The notes: generated by a model not told the origin, from the sequence alone. A stretch of DNA of 64,000 bases from Streptomyces hyaluromycini (GCF_002217755.1 NZ_BCFL01000017.1:948125-1012124); one strand, 5' to 3'; shown: positions 34,875-43,265, counted from the stretch's first letter. Translations and numbers: made by a program.

Positions 34875-34957
34875 CAAGCGCCCCGTAAGGGGCGCGGGGC
34901 GATACCGATGTGCGGCTCCGCCGCGCGGGCGCGACCAGCCACGACGAGCCCGCAGAC
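34875..34957 (+). repeat. Dispersed intergenic repeat, copy 5, with terminator hairpin
   Basis: GCGCCCC-GTAA-GGGGCGC (34878-34895) is followed by GGGGCG, the ATGTGCGGCTCCGCCGCG insert and GGGCGCGACCAGCCACGACG. It is most similar to copy 2. It lies directly after the SDR gene and likely terminates the iron-box operon. Confidence 0.75.
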
Positions 34958-35027
34958 AAAGTGAGCACCACAGCCTCTCCAGCCGTATGACCCAGGAACG
35001 CGTGTTGCCGAACTCGGAGCGGGTGAC

Positions 35028-36980
35028 GTGAGCGAAGGACACGACAAGCGGCGAGCGACGACCGGCGACCACAGGCACAGGGTCCGGTCCCTGCGCGCCC
35101 TCGCACTCCTCGGCACCCTCCTCGCCGCCCTCCTCCTGGCCTCCGCCGGCCCCGCCTCCGCGCACGCGGCCCTGCGCGGCAGCGACCCCGCCGACGGCGC
35201 CGTGCTCAAGTCCTCGCCCGGATCCGTCACCCTCACCTTCACCGAGTCGGTCGGCCTGCTCGACGACTCCTTCCGGGTGTACGACCCCACCAACCACCGG
35301 GTGGACACCAGCGACCCCGAACACGGCCCGGCCGGCTCGGACACCGCCCGGATCACCTTCCCGAAGAAGCTGGGCACCGGCACGTACACCGTGGCGTGGC
35401 GGATCGTCTCCGCGGACAGCCACCCCGTCTCCGGCGCCCTCACCTTCTCCGTGGGCAAGCCGTCGGCGACCACGACGCCCGTCTCCACCGGCCCCGTCGA
35501 GAACCCGGTCACCGGCAGCCTCTACAACATCGGCCGCTACGTCGCGTACATAGCCGTGGCGCTGCTCATAGGCGCCGCCGCCTTCCTGGCCGTCTGCCGC
35601 CCGCCGGACCCCGCCCCGCTCCGCACCCCGGTCCGCACGGCGTGGTGGGCGCTCCTGGCCGCGACCCTCTTCCTCTTCGTCCTCCGCTCCCCGTACGAGG
35701 AGGGCACCTCCCCGGCGACGGCCTTCGACCTCTCCGCCCTCGGCAGGTCGGCGACGGGCCGTCCCGGTCTGGCGCTGCTGGCGAGGCTGGCCCTGCTGGC
35801 CCTCACCGCAGCGCTCCACCTCCTCCTGCGCAAGCGCGTGAGCCCCACCCGCCTGGCCCGCCCGTCCCGTCCCCTGCTCGCCACGGCCGCCGCCCTCTCC
35901 ATCGCCCTGGCCCTGACCTGGGCGGCGGCGGAACACGCCTCGGCCGGCATCCAGGTGCCGCTGGCGATGACGTCGTCGGTCCTGCACCTGTTGTCGATGG
36001 CGCTCTGGCTGGGCGGCCTCACGGCCCTCCTCATCACCCTCCACCGCACCACCACGCCCCTTCCCGCTGTCGTCGTCTCCCGCTTCTCCCGCGTGGCCTT
36101 CGCCTCGGTGGCGGTCCTCGTGGTCACCGGCGTCTACCAGTCCTGGCGCGGCCTCGGCTCCTGGCAGGCCCTCACGGACACGTCGTACGGCAGGCTCCTC
36201 CTCGTCAAACTCGCCGCGGTGACCCTGCTGCTGGCGGCGGCCTCGCAGTCCCGCCGCTGGACGGCGAAACTGGCGACGGTCCCGGCCGCGGCGGCCCGCG
36301 ACCGCGTCCCACTGGCGGTCGGCGCCCCGGCGGCCCTGTCGGCCTCGGTGGCCCTGTCGACCTCGGTGGACCTGTCGGCCCCGGTGGACCTGTCGGCCCC
36401 GGTGGACCTGCCGGCCTCGGGGGATGCACCGGCCGAGGAGGATCCGGCGTCCCCGGGGGAACCGCCCGCCGCCTCCGCCGGCCGCCACCAGGCGTCCCTG
36501 CGCCGTTCGGTCCTCGCCGAAGTGGCCATCGGCGTCGCCGTCCTGGGCCTCAGCACGATCCTCGGCGGTACCCTGCCCGGCCGGGCCGCGGCCGAGGCGG
36601 CCGCGTCGGGAACGGTGTCGGACTCGACCGGCATCCCCGCGGCCGCCGTCGCCATGGTCCCCTTCGACGTCGGCACCCCGAACGGCCACGGCAAGGTACA
36701 GATCACCCTGGACCCGGGCCGGGTCGGCAAGAACTCCGTGCAGGCGGTCGTCTTCGGCCCCGACGGCGGCATCTCCACCGTCCCCGAACTCCGGCTCTCC
36801 TTCACCCTCGCCGCCCAGAAGATCGGCCCCCTCCCCTCCAACGTGACCGACCGCGGGGGCTATTGGGCCGCCGACTCCGTCAACATCCCCATCGCGGGCG
36901 AGTGGACGATGACGGTGACGGTACGGGTGTCCGACCTGGACCAGGTGACGGTGACGAAGAAGGTCCGGATCGCCGCCTAA
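35028..36980 (+). CDS. CopC-CopD fusion, copper-handling membrane protein
   Basis: A 650-residue fusion of the YcnJ type. A signal peptide (about 20-45, LALLGTLLAALLLASAGPASA) leads to the mature start AHAALRGSDPADGAVL, the CopC copper-binding fold with N-terminal His. A second His lies at VSADSHPVSGALTF. Then come eight CopD membrane helices (about 170-415) and a C-terminal extracytoplasmic domain ending MTVTVRVSDLDQVTVTKKVRIAA. It imports or handles copper at the membrane. A run of (LSAPVD)n at about 439-464 reflects an 18-bp DNA repeat. GTG start. Confidence 0.88.
   Translation: MSEGHDKRRATTGDHRHRVRSLRALALLGTLLAALLLASAGPASAHAALRGSDPADGAVLKSSPGSVTLTFTESVGLLDDSFRVYDPTNHRVDTSDPEHGPAGSDTARITFPKKLGTGTYTVAWRIVSADSHPVSGALTFSVGKPSATTTPVSTGPVENPVTGSLYNIGRYVAYIAVALLIGAAAFLAVCRPPDPAPLRTPVRTAWWALLAATLFLFVLRSPYEEGTSPATAFDLSALGRSATGRPGLALLARLALLALTAALHLLLRKRVSPTRLARPSRPLLATAAALSIALALTWAAAEHASAGIQVPLAMTSSVLHLLSMALWLGGLTALLITLHRTTTPLPAVVVSRFSRVAFASVAVLVVTGVYQSWRGLGSWQALTDTSYGRLLLVKLAAVTLLLAAASQSRRWTAKLATVPAAAARDRVPLAVGAPAALSASVALSTSVDLSAPVDLSAPVDLPASGDAPAEEDPASPGEPPAASAGRHQASLRRSVLAEVAIGVAVLGLSTILGGTLPGRAAAEAAASGTVSDSTGIPAAAVAMVPFDVGTPNGHGKVQITLDPGRVGKNSVQAVVFGPDGGISTVPELRLSFTLAAQKIGPLPSNVTDRGGYWAADSVNIPIAGEWTMTVTVRVSDLDQVTVTKKVRIAA
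36343..36420 (+). repeat. 18-bp tandem repeat inside copCD
   Basis: About four to five units of CTGTCGGCCCCGGTGGAC in tandem encode a Leu-Ser-Ala-Pro-Val-Asp type hexapeptide in a cytosolic or loop segment between the CopD helices and the C-terminal domain. Confidence 0.8.
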
Positions 36981-36999
36981 CGGGCCCCACCCCGGCCGC

Positions 37000-37509
37000 T
37001 CAGGCGCCCACGGTCCCGTCGACGCCCTCGCGCAGGAAGTCGGCGTGCCCGTTGTGGCGGCCGTACTCCAGGAGCACGTGCAGCATCACCATCCGCAGCG
37101 ACACCTCCTCCTCCCACCTCGGCTGGTATCCGGCCTGGTCCAGGGAGCCGGCCGCGCGCTCGATCCGGCGCGAGGCCGCCACCTCGGCCTCCCAGGCGGC
37201 GAACGCCTCCTGCCTGGTCGACCGGCTGGCGTCGTACGCCGCCTGGAAGTCGATCTCGTCGGACCACACCATGGGCGCGTCCTTGTCCTCGAAGACCCGG
37301 CGGAACCAGGCGCGTTCCACCTCCGCCATGTGCCGCACCAGGCCCAGCAGCGACAACGTGGACGGCGGCATCGACCGCTGCCGCAACTCCTCGTCGGTGA
37401 GCCCTTCGCACTTCATGGCGAGGGTCGCCCGGTGGTAGTCGAGGAAGGCCCGCAGCATGTCCCGTTCACTGCCGAAACTGGGCGGTCCTATGCGGTCGTC
37501 GCTGCTCAC
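37000..37509 (-). CDS. DinB-family protein (DUF664)
   Basis: A 169-residue four-helix-bundle protein: MLRAFLDYHRATLAMKCEGLTDEELRQRSMPPSTLSLLGLVRHMAEVERAWFRRVF is the DUF664/DinB_2 start with metal-ligand His, and LHVLLEYGRHNGHADFLREG carries the second His pair. The fold often acts as a thiol-dependent or damage-response enzyme such as a mycothiol transferase, but the substrate is unknown. GTG 37509 with GGGGAG 8 nt upstream is preferred. Confidence 0.88.
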   Translation of the reverse strand: MSSDDRIGPPSFGSERDMLRAFLDYHRATLAMKCEGLTDEELRQRSMPPSTLSLLGLVRHMAEVERAWFRRVFEDKDAPMVWSDEIDFQAAYDASRSTRQEAFAAWEAEVAASRRIERAAGSLDQAGYQPRWEEEVSLRMVMLHVLLEYGRHNGHADFLREGVDGTVGA

Positions 37510-37630
37510 TGGCCGTACTCCCCATCCATTCCGCATCCATTCCGCTCATCCGCCCCGTCACCCGGGCGCAGCAGCAGTATCCAACCCGCCCCGCACCCAC
37601 CCGGCGGCGCCGGCCGTCTTCAGCGCCGGG

Positions 37631-38056
37631 TCATACCTTCTTGACGACGATGGTGTCCGGGAGGAGCTTCTCCAGGTCGTCCACGTCCGAGGTGAAGACG
37701 GTGACCTGCCCCTTCTGCCGGCGTGCGATGACAGCGAGCACGGCGTCGATCGCGTACTTGTGGCCGTGCAGCTTGGCGTCGGCCAGGAGACGCCGGGCCT
37801 GGCGGGCCTCGTCCTTTCCGATGTCGGCGACCTTGAGCCGGGAGAGCACCCAGTCCCAGCGTTGCTCGGTGGTTCTGCCGTCGTATGCCTCGACCAGTGT
37901 CATGGGAGACGTCACCACCTCGGCCTCACCCCTGGCCGCGAGGTCGAGCCAGGCGATCATCCTGCGGTCGCCGCACACGGCCAGGGACAGGGCCTCGCAG
38001 CCGAGTACGAAGACGCGCGGTGGCCGCTGCCTGTGCTCACCGGCGCGCTGCGTCAC
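37631..38056 (-). CDS. PIN-domain toxin, VapC-like
   Basis: A 141-residue PIN-fold protein: RVFVLGCEALSLAVCGDRRMIAWLDLA, VVTSPMTLVEAYDG (second acidic residue), LHGHKYAIDAVLAVIA (third Asp) and VTVFTSDVDDLEKLL (fourth acidic site). The first catalytic Asp expected after the opening strand (LDAS-type) is replaced by GCE, so a Glu would have to serve or activity is reduced. It overlaps the antitoxin gene by 4 bp. Free VapC toxins usually cut tRNA or rRNA. The pair sits next to a tRNA-Ser remnant. Confidence 0.75.
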   Translation of the reverse strand: MTQRAGEHRQRPPRVFVLGCEALSLAVCGDRRMIAWLDLAARGEAEVVTSPMTLVEAYDGRTTEQRWDWVLSRLKVADIGKDEARQARRLLADAKLHGHKYAIDAVLAVIARRQKGQVTVFTSDVDDLEKLLPDTIVVKKV

Positions 38057-38331
38057 GCGGCCTCTCCGGCGTCGTGACCTCCGGCGGTGCGGCGGCGCTC
38101 GTGCTCGGCGTCGAGATCGTCCAGCTCCCCGAGGGCTGCCGCGCGCTCGTCCTCGGTGACCGGCCCGTGTTCCTCCTGCAGCCAGTCGACCAGCTCCAGC
38201 AGCCGGTCCCGATCGCGCTTGAATCGCAGTGCTTCGGCCACATACGCCGAAAGTCCCCGCTCAGCCGCATCGGCGCGGATCTCGTCGAGGAGATCTTCGG
38301 GAATCGTCACCGTGACTTTCTTCGTCGCCAT
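38053..38331 (-). CDS. Ribbon-helix-helix antitoxin, VapB-like
   Basis: A 92-residue protein starting MATKKVTVTIPEDLLDEIRADAAERGLSAYVAEALRFKRDRDR. This is a ribbon-helix-helix DNA-binding domain followed by an acidic helix (EEHGPVTEDERAAALGELDDLDAEHERR) that would cover the toxin. ATG 38331 is used; the longer frame runs back through the tRNA-Ser remnant. Its stop overlaps the PIN gene start, the usual antitoxin-toxin coupling. Confidence 0.78.
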   Translation of the reverse strand: MATKKVTVTIPEDLLDEIRADAAERGLSAYVAEALRFKRDRDRLLELVDWLQEEHGPVTEDERAAALGELDDLDAEHERRRTAGGHDAGEAA

Positions 38332-38370
38332 ACAAGAGACCATATTCCTGGTGCAAGCGCCCTTACCAAC

Positions 38371-38406
38371 GTCGAAGGGCCCCACCTTGCGGTGGGGCCC
38401 TTCGAC
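38371..38406. terminator. Perfect 16-bp hairpin downstream of tRNA-Ser fragment 1
   Basis: GTCGAAGGGCCCCACC (38371-38386), a TTGC loop and the exact complement (38391-38406). It lies 22 bp beyond the 3' end of the tRNA-Ser remnant, where a minus-strand tRNA terminator would be, and upstream of the antitoxin gene. Confidence 0.75.
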
Positions 38407-38427
38407 ATCGTGCCCGGTGAGGCACTG

Positions 38428-38596
38428 GCGGAGGATACGAGATTCGAACTCGTGAGGGGTTGCCCCCAACACGCTTTCCAAATGTTCGTCCGGGGGTTCG
38501 TGGATGCACGGATCCGTCCTGACCTGCGACGGAGCAGTCGATCTGGCTCAGCCCGGACCGCACCGGACGGAGGCGAATGCAACCAGAACTGCAACC
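38428..38596 (-). repeat. Attachment-site-like direct repeat, copy 1 (tRNA-Ser(GGA) 3' end)
   Basis: Bases 38428-38490 (63 bp) are identical to 43043-43105. On the minus strand they contain the 3' half of a serine tRNA from the anticodon loop (TTGGAAAG, anticodon GGA) through the long variable arm and T arm to the acceptor end. No 5' half is present. Similarity continues without gaps to about 38596, including the spaced motif TGCAACC-AGAAC-TGCAACC at 38578-38596. It looks like an integration site remnant. Confidence 0.85.
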
Positions 38597-38618
38597 GCTG
38601 GGAGAACCGGCCCCCTGC

Positions 38619-40040
38619 TCACACCCTGCGCCAAGCGCTGAGCAGTTGCTCGGGTTCGTACGCCGCCTGGAGCCCGGAACAGCTGGTCCCGTTACGGGAG
38701 ACCGCCACGAGCGGTACGGGCTCGTCGGTGACCGCCGCGCGGTGCTTCTGCAGTGCGGCCAGGTCGTGGCTGTCGAACGCGGAGTTCTCCAGCCATTTGA
38801 CCGAACCGAGGAAGAGCAGTTCCTTGGCCACCGGCTGCCGGTCGGCGCCCACCAGGTCGATTTCCACGTCGTTGCTGCGGGTCCAGTACCCGCCGATTGC
38901 CGGGGCGGCGGGCAGGAGCCCGTCCGGCAGGAGGCGGGCGAGGGATTCCCGGACGAGGGGTTCGATCGCGCGGCCCCGCCAGCTCGTCCACTGCTCCTTG
39001 ATACGGCTCAGAGTGAGATCTCCCCGCATTCGTTCGATCTCCGCCATGTGCGGGTCCAGAAACGCGAGCCAGAACCGGAGGTAAGGGTCTGCCACTCGGT
39101 AGCGGCGTTCCTTCGACGGCCTCAGCGAGAGCGGCAGCTCGGCGGCCACGACCCTCTTCTCGGTCAGGACGTCAGTGGCTCGGGTGAGAGTGGTGTGGGC
39201 GATGCCGCCGGCCGCGCGAGCGATGTTGGTGAAGGTTCGCTCCCCGGATCCGATGGCCCGCAGTACCTCCCTGCTCATCGCCTGCGGTGGAAACTCCGCG
39301 GCCAGTGAGCGCTCGGCGGAGACCAGCAGGGCCGAGATCGGGTTGTCCAGCGAGTCGCGGAGGAACTCCCAGACGTCTGCTCCGGCCCGCCACTCGGCGC
39401 AGATCAGGGGGAGCCCTCCAGTGATCAGAGCGGCGTCGAACGCGGCTGCCGCTGGCAGGCCGAGCATCTCGCCGATGTCGGCCGGGTTCAGGGGCCCCAC
39501 GATCATTTCCCGGCCTCGTTGGTGAAAGGGGCGGTCGTAGCTGTTCAGCGCCTCCATCATCGACAGATCGGATCCGACCAGGAGGAGGAGTACCGGCTTA
39601 CGGCTGAGCAGCCGGTCCCAGGCCCGCTGGAGCATGCCCTCGAAGGCATCGATGCGGTCCATGAGATACGGAACCTCGTCGATGACGACCACGCTCGGGC
39701 TGTCGTCAGGAAGGATCTCCGCGAGCAGCCTGAACGCCGCGTTCCACTGACCCGGGGTCTCCTCCGAGAACAGTCCCCGCTCCGGCAGGGTGGATCTGGC
39801 GACGGCGTCGAGCAGCTCCGACAGTTCGTCCTCCGCGGTGCCGCCCGCCGCGGTGAAGAAGAGGTACGGCGTCTCGGTACGCCGGAGGAACTCCTCGACG
39901 AGGCTGGACTTGCCGACCCGCCGTCTTCCCCGCATGAGGACGCACTGCCCCGGTTTCGCCGACCCGACGGCAGAGCGAACCGCCTGCAAGGCGTTGCCGA
40001 GCACGCTCAGTTCGCGATCCCGCCCGATGAAACGACGCAC
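38619..40040 (-). CDS. AAA-type ATPase with C-terminal DUF234/nuclease-like domain
   Basis: A 473-residue protein of the archaeal-ATPase/DUF234 group: FIGRDRELSVLGNAL, P-loop GRRRVGKSSLVEEFL (about 38-46), Walker B SVVVIDEVPYLMD (about 112-121) and VLLLLVGSDLSMMEAL. A winged-helix region (NIARAAGGIAHTTLTRATDVL) and the DUF234 part with RYRVADPYLRFWLAF follow. A final block NDVEIDLVGADRQPVAKELLFLGSVKW is PD-(D/E)xK-like. Such stand-alone ATPases are common in mobile regions. It lies between the two tRNA-Ser repeats. The promoter gap carries GATACTATC and GATACTGTC. Confidence 0.75.
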   Translation of the reverse strand: MRRFIGRDRELSVLGNALQAVRSAVGSAKPGQCVLMRGRRRVGKSSLVEEFLRRTETPYLFFTAAGGTAEDELSELLDAVARSTLPERGLFSEETPGQWNAAFRLLAEILPDDSPSVVVIDEVPYLMDRIDAFEGMLQRAWDRLLSRKPVLLLLVGSDLSMMEALNSYDRPFHQRGREMIVGPLNPADIGEMLGLPAAAAFDAALITGGLPLICAEWRAGADVWEFLRDSLDNPISALLVSAERSLAAEFPPQAMSREVLRAIGSGERTFTNIARAAGGIAHTTLTRATDVLTEKRVVAAELPLSLRPSKERRYRVADPYLRFWLAFLDPHMAEIERMRGDLTLSRIKEQWTSWRGRAIEPLVRESLARLLPDGLLPAAPAIGGYWTRSNDVEIDLVGADRQPVAKELLFLGSVKWLENSAFDSHDLAALQKHRAAVTDEPVPLVAVSRNGTSCSGLQAAYEPEQLLSAWRRV

Positions 40041-40101
40041 ATAATCCTCCCTACAGCAATAGTGTCGACAGGGATACTATCGCTACCGATACTGTCCTGC
40101 T

Positions 40102-42537
40102 CTAGTCCGGCGTGAGGCTCATGACGCTGTGGATACGGGAGAGGGTGAAAACGCGCTCGTCGCCTCGCAGGTGGCACCAGGCTTCGAGGTAGGGCGGGTC
40201 GAGCATGAGGCGGCTGAGGGTGCGCACCGTCCGGTTCCCCGAGGTGGCGACGTACTCGACGGTGATGGGCTCACCGGTATCGATGGCATGGGCGAGCTGA
40301 CGGACGTCGCTGTACGGCAGGCGCTTTGCCCACCCTGCGACGATCTCCTCGGTGTCCGTGGCGAAGGCCGCTCCTCCGTCGAACGGCGAGGGCTCGGGAG
40401 GTGCCGGCGGGGCCTTCAGCAGTTGGGTCGCCAAGATGTTCGGGTCAACTGCGGTGGGTGCCTTCGCCACGCCTGTGGCAGCTTTCCGGCCGCTGTCCCG
40501 CGTGCGGGTGCGGCGCGGAGCCGGCACAGGAGCGGCGGCCCGCTGGGGCTGGGTTTTCTCGATCCGTACCGTGCCTTCGGCAGTCTCGGCGACGGGGGCG
40601 TATCCCTCGGCCCGGAGCGCGGCGACGGTCGTGTCGAGCGGGCTGCGGCTGACCAGCACCGTCGGCGCCAGCTGCCGTAGCCCGAGTTTGGTGAGCTTGC
40701 GGTGGGCAGCGAGTTCCGCCAAGAGTGCGGGCTCGTCGCCGTGGAGGACGCAGGCGGCGGGGGCGATGCGCACGCGCCCGTGGCCACGTGCGGTGTCGGT
40801 GATCAGGTACGACAGCGGCTGCGGCAGGGGCCCGGCGGCGACGGCGGCCAGGCTGGCCGTGATGTCGTCGCAGGTACGGCCGGCGTCGAGTGCCCGTCGG
40901 ATGCTGCGGGAGCTGATGCGCCACACCGATGCCGTGCCGCTGGTCTCCCGGTCGGCGACGGAGTCCAGGAGCGAGGCCAGCCGCGCGGACGGTGTGCCGG
41001 TGACGACGGCGGTGAGGTCGGCGCCGATCCGTGCCGTCGCGGTGGCCGAGGGCAGCAGCCGCCGGCACTCGACGCCCAGCGCCTCCGTGTCGCCGGTCCG
41101 CAGATGGATGCCGAGGGCGGACAGGGCACCGCGAGCGAGTACCCCGAGGATCTCGGCCTCACGGATCACGGTGGCCAACGGTGTTCCGTCCGGGAGCGAC
41201 GAGTGGGCGAGCGGGCGGTGCCAGGCGATCAGAGGCCCCAGCTCCGACGTGACCGTCGTGCCCTGCCCCGCCGGAAGCTGTGCGGCTGCGGTCAACAGCC
41301 CGTGGCGAGCCTGCATGCAGCCATTGCAGGGCGGTGCTCCCGCGAGAGCGGGAAGCGACTTGCTGTCTTCGTCACGCGCCTGGGTCGGGGTGAGCGGCAG
41401 GTTCCGCCATGCCTGAAGCAGTACGGCGAACTGCTCCGGGGGTTCCTGTTCCGCCCAGGCGTCATACGCCTCGGTGGGCGCCACTCGATCGCCGTCCCGC
41501 CCCAGGAGCCCGGCCGCGTACGCGGTCTCGAGAGCAAGGCGTACGACGGCGTCTTCGGCCTGGGCGGCCTTGCCGATCCGCGCCAGTTCCCGCGCACCGA
41601 TTCCGCCGGACTTCAGCCGGGCAGGCGCGGTCGTCGAACAGGCCGACAGGACCGAGACGGCATGGGTCACGAACGCCGTGGCTGCGGCCGACGCCTCGCT
41701 GTCCACCTCCCTTGGGGTGACGGGCGTCAGCCGCGCGAAAGGCGGTACGGGCTCGAACGGGGCGCGCCAGCCGGGTCCGCGCAGTGCGCGCGCCACCTCG
41801 GCAGGCATACGGGCCGGGCCGTAGCGGTGACGGTCCTGGACCAGGAGCCCCCTGTCCAGCGCCCATCGCTCGCCCGGTTCGAGGCCGGGGCCGGCGGTGC
41901 CGAACACGATGAACTGCGGCTGCCCCGGCACACCCTCCGCTCGGCGTTCGAGCAGCTTCCGGGCCGCTGCAGGGGCTTTCGCGACCACCGAGACGACCTG
42001 TTCCGGGTCGCTGTGGTGTTCCACCAGTGTGGCCAGTCGTTGCGGCTTGGTGGCCGCCGGCCTGACGCCCAGTGCCACCAGCATGGCTCGAAGTTCGTCG
42101 GAGGTCGCGCCCGCGAGCAGTTGCTCCAGCGGAGCGTCCAGGCCCAGGGGCGCGTCCCACACCTGCCGTAGCGGTCCGGCCATGCGGAGCGTTCCTGCGC
42201 CGCCCGGCCAGACCAGAGCGTGATCGGCCAGCACTTCCAGTACGGCGTCCAGTTCGCCGGTGGCGTCGTCGTCCGCCGCCCCCAGTAACTCCGCCAGGGC
42301 TTCGCGCGACGCCGGCGCACCCAGCGCCGCCAGAGCCTCGGCCGCCTGGAGGTGTGGCAGCGCGAGCCGCGGCAGGGACAGCGCTACCGATCCCGGGCGC
42401 TGAAGACGGTCCGCCAGTTCACCCACCGAGCGTGGCTCCGGAGGGGACATAGCGTCCTTTCGCGCTTCGAGTACGCGTGCCAGACGAGAGCCATCGAGGC
42501 TGCCCAGCCATGTCGCCAGCGTTGATCGGGACTTCAC
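40102..42537 (-). CDS. Helicase-C_3 (XPB-like N-terminal) domain protein with WYL-like end
   Basis: An 811-residue protein starting STLATWLGSLDGSRLARVLEARKDAM, which fits the actinobacterial helicase_C_3 family often annotated as helicase or DNA-binding. The central part has RISSRSIRRALDAGRTCDDI and a winged-helix-like segment. The C-terminal 80 residues (AHAIDTGEPITVEYVATSGNRTVRTLSRLMLDPPYLEAWCHLRGDERVFTLSRIHSV) are WYL-like. No helicase ATP motifs are visible. GTG 42537 keeps the conserved N-terminus; the frame opening at 43023 is not coding. Most chromosomes carry a relative, so this could be a diverged extra copy. Confidence 0.7.
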   Translation of the reverse strand: MKSRSTLATWLGSLDGSRLARVLEARKDAMSPPEPRSVGELADRLQRPGSVALSLPRLALPHLQAAEALAALGAPASREALAELLGAADDDATGELDAVLEVLADHALVWPGGAGTLRMAGPLRQVWDAPLGLDAPLEQLLAGATSDELRAMLVALGVRPAATKPQRLATLVEHHSDPEQVVSVVAKAPAAARKLLERRAEGVPGQPQFIVFGTAGPGLEPGERWALDRGLLVQDRHRYGPARMPAEVARALRGPGWRAPFEPVPPFARLTPVTPREVDSEASAAATAFVTHAVSVLSACSTTAPARLKSGGIGARELARIGKAAQAEDAVVRLALETAYAAGLLGRDGDRVAPTEAYDAWAEQEPPEQFAVLLQAWRNLPLTPTQARDEDSKSLPALAGAPPCNGCMQARHGLLTAAAQLPAGQGTTVTSELGPLIAWHRPLAHSSLPDGTPLATVIREAEILGVLARGALSALGIHLRTGDTEALGVECRRLLPSATATARIGADLTAVVTGTPSARLASLLDSVADRETSGTASVWRISSRSIRRALDAGRTCDDITASLAAVAAGPLPQPLSYLITDTARGHGRVRIAPAACVLHGDEPALLAELAAHRKLTKLGLRQLAPTVLVSRSPLDTTVAALRAEGYAPVAETAEGTVRIEKTQPQRAAAPVPAPRRTRTRDSGRKAATGVAKAPTAVDPNILATQLLKAPPAPPEPSPFDGGAAFATDTEEIVAGWAKRLPYSDVRQLAHAIDTGEPITVEYVATSGNRTVRTLSRLMLDPPYLEAWCHLRGDERVFTLSRIHSVMSLTPD

Positions 42538-42987
42538 GCGGAATGCACCTCGTCGCACCAGTGAGTCGCAGCGGGGCCGGAGAACCGGCGCCGGGTTCAA
42601 GAATGGCGTATCCCCGTGATCAGCGGGTGCCGCACGAGGGCAGTTGCCCCCAGCGAGCGTAGGCAGGGTGTGGCCCGCCCCCACTGAGGCGCGAGAGGTG
42701 ACCGAATCCCGCGCCCGGACTCCGAACTCCCTGCGCATCCTGTACCGCCTCGCGGAACGCCGGAAGGCGTTGGACGCGAGGGCGCGACTGGGTTCGACAT
42801 CGCCGCTCCAAGGGCACACACCCCGGCGGCAACCGTCGCGACGTCTACCGTCAGATTCTGTAGGGCTCCGCCACGTGGCCAGTGCCAGCCCCCCCGCCGT
42901 GGGATGCGGAAGCGTGCGCCTGGCTGTTCGCCGTGATGCCCCGAATGTCGGCCGCAAATGCAACCAAAAATGCGACTGGTCCACACC

Positions 42988-43021
42988 GAAGAGCCGAGCC
43001 ACATTCGTGGCTCGGCTCTTC
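42988..43021. terminator. Perfect 15-bp hairpin downstream of tRNA-Ser fragment 2
   Basis: GAAGAGCCGAGCCAC (42988-43002), an ATTC loop and the exact complement (43007-43021). It has the same position relative to the tRNA-Ser fragment as the hairpin at 38371, but an unrelated sequence, as if brought in with a different element. Apart from this and the repeat, 42538-43265 shows no gene I can support. Confidence 0.75.
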
Positions 43022-43042
43022 ACTTCGCCTGGTCAGGCAGCT

Positions 43043-43211
43043 GCGGAGGATACGAGATTCGAACTCGTGAGGGGTTGCCCCCAACACGCTTTCCAAATGT
43101 TCGTCTGGGGGTCCGGGGAAGGCCGGGAGCGTCCTGACCTGGAGCGGAGTGGGTCTTGGACAGGGCGCTGAACCGAGCCGGACGTGGGTGAATGAGACCA
43201 GAACTGAGACC
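43043..43211 (-). repeat. Attachment-site-like direct repeat, copy 2 (tRNA-Ser(GGA) 3' end)
   Basis: The first 63 bp are identical to 38428-38490. The remaining 106 bp are similar without any gap (offset exactly 4,615), including TGAGACC-AGAAC-TGAGACC at 43193-43211, the counterpart of the motif at 38578. The tRNA 5' half is again missing. Confidence 0.85.
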
Positions 43212-43265
43212 ACGGAGCACGGCGCTTTCGCTGGTCAGCGTGGGCTTCGGGACGTGCCTCCTGGA

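Noticed and set aside
38428..38490. A functional tRNA-Ser gene on the minus strand
   Set aside because: Only the 3' half from the anticodon loop is present; there is no matching 5' acceptor strand or D arm at either copy.
42538..43023. N-terminal extension of the helicase-C_3-like protein (frame open to 43023)
   Set aside because: It would run through the tRNA-associated hairpin and has no protein-like character; GTG 42537 starts the conserved part.
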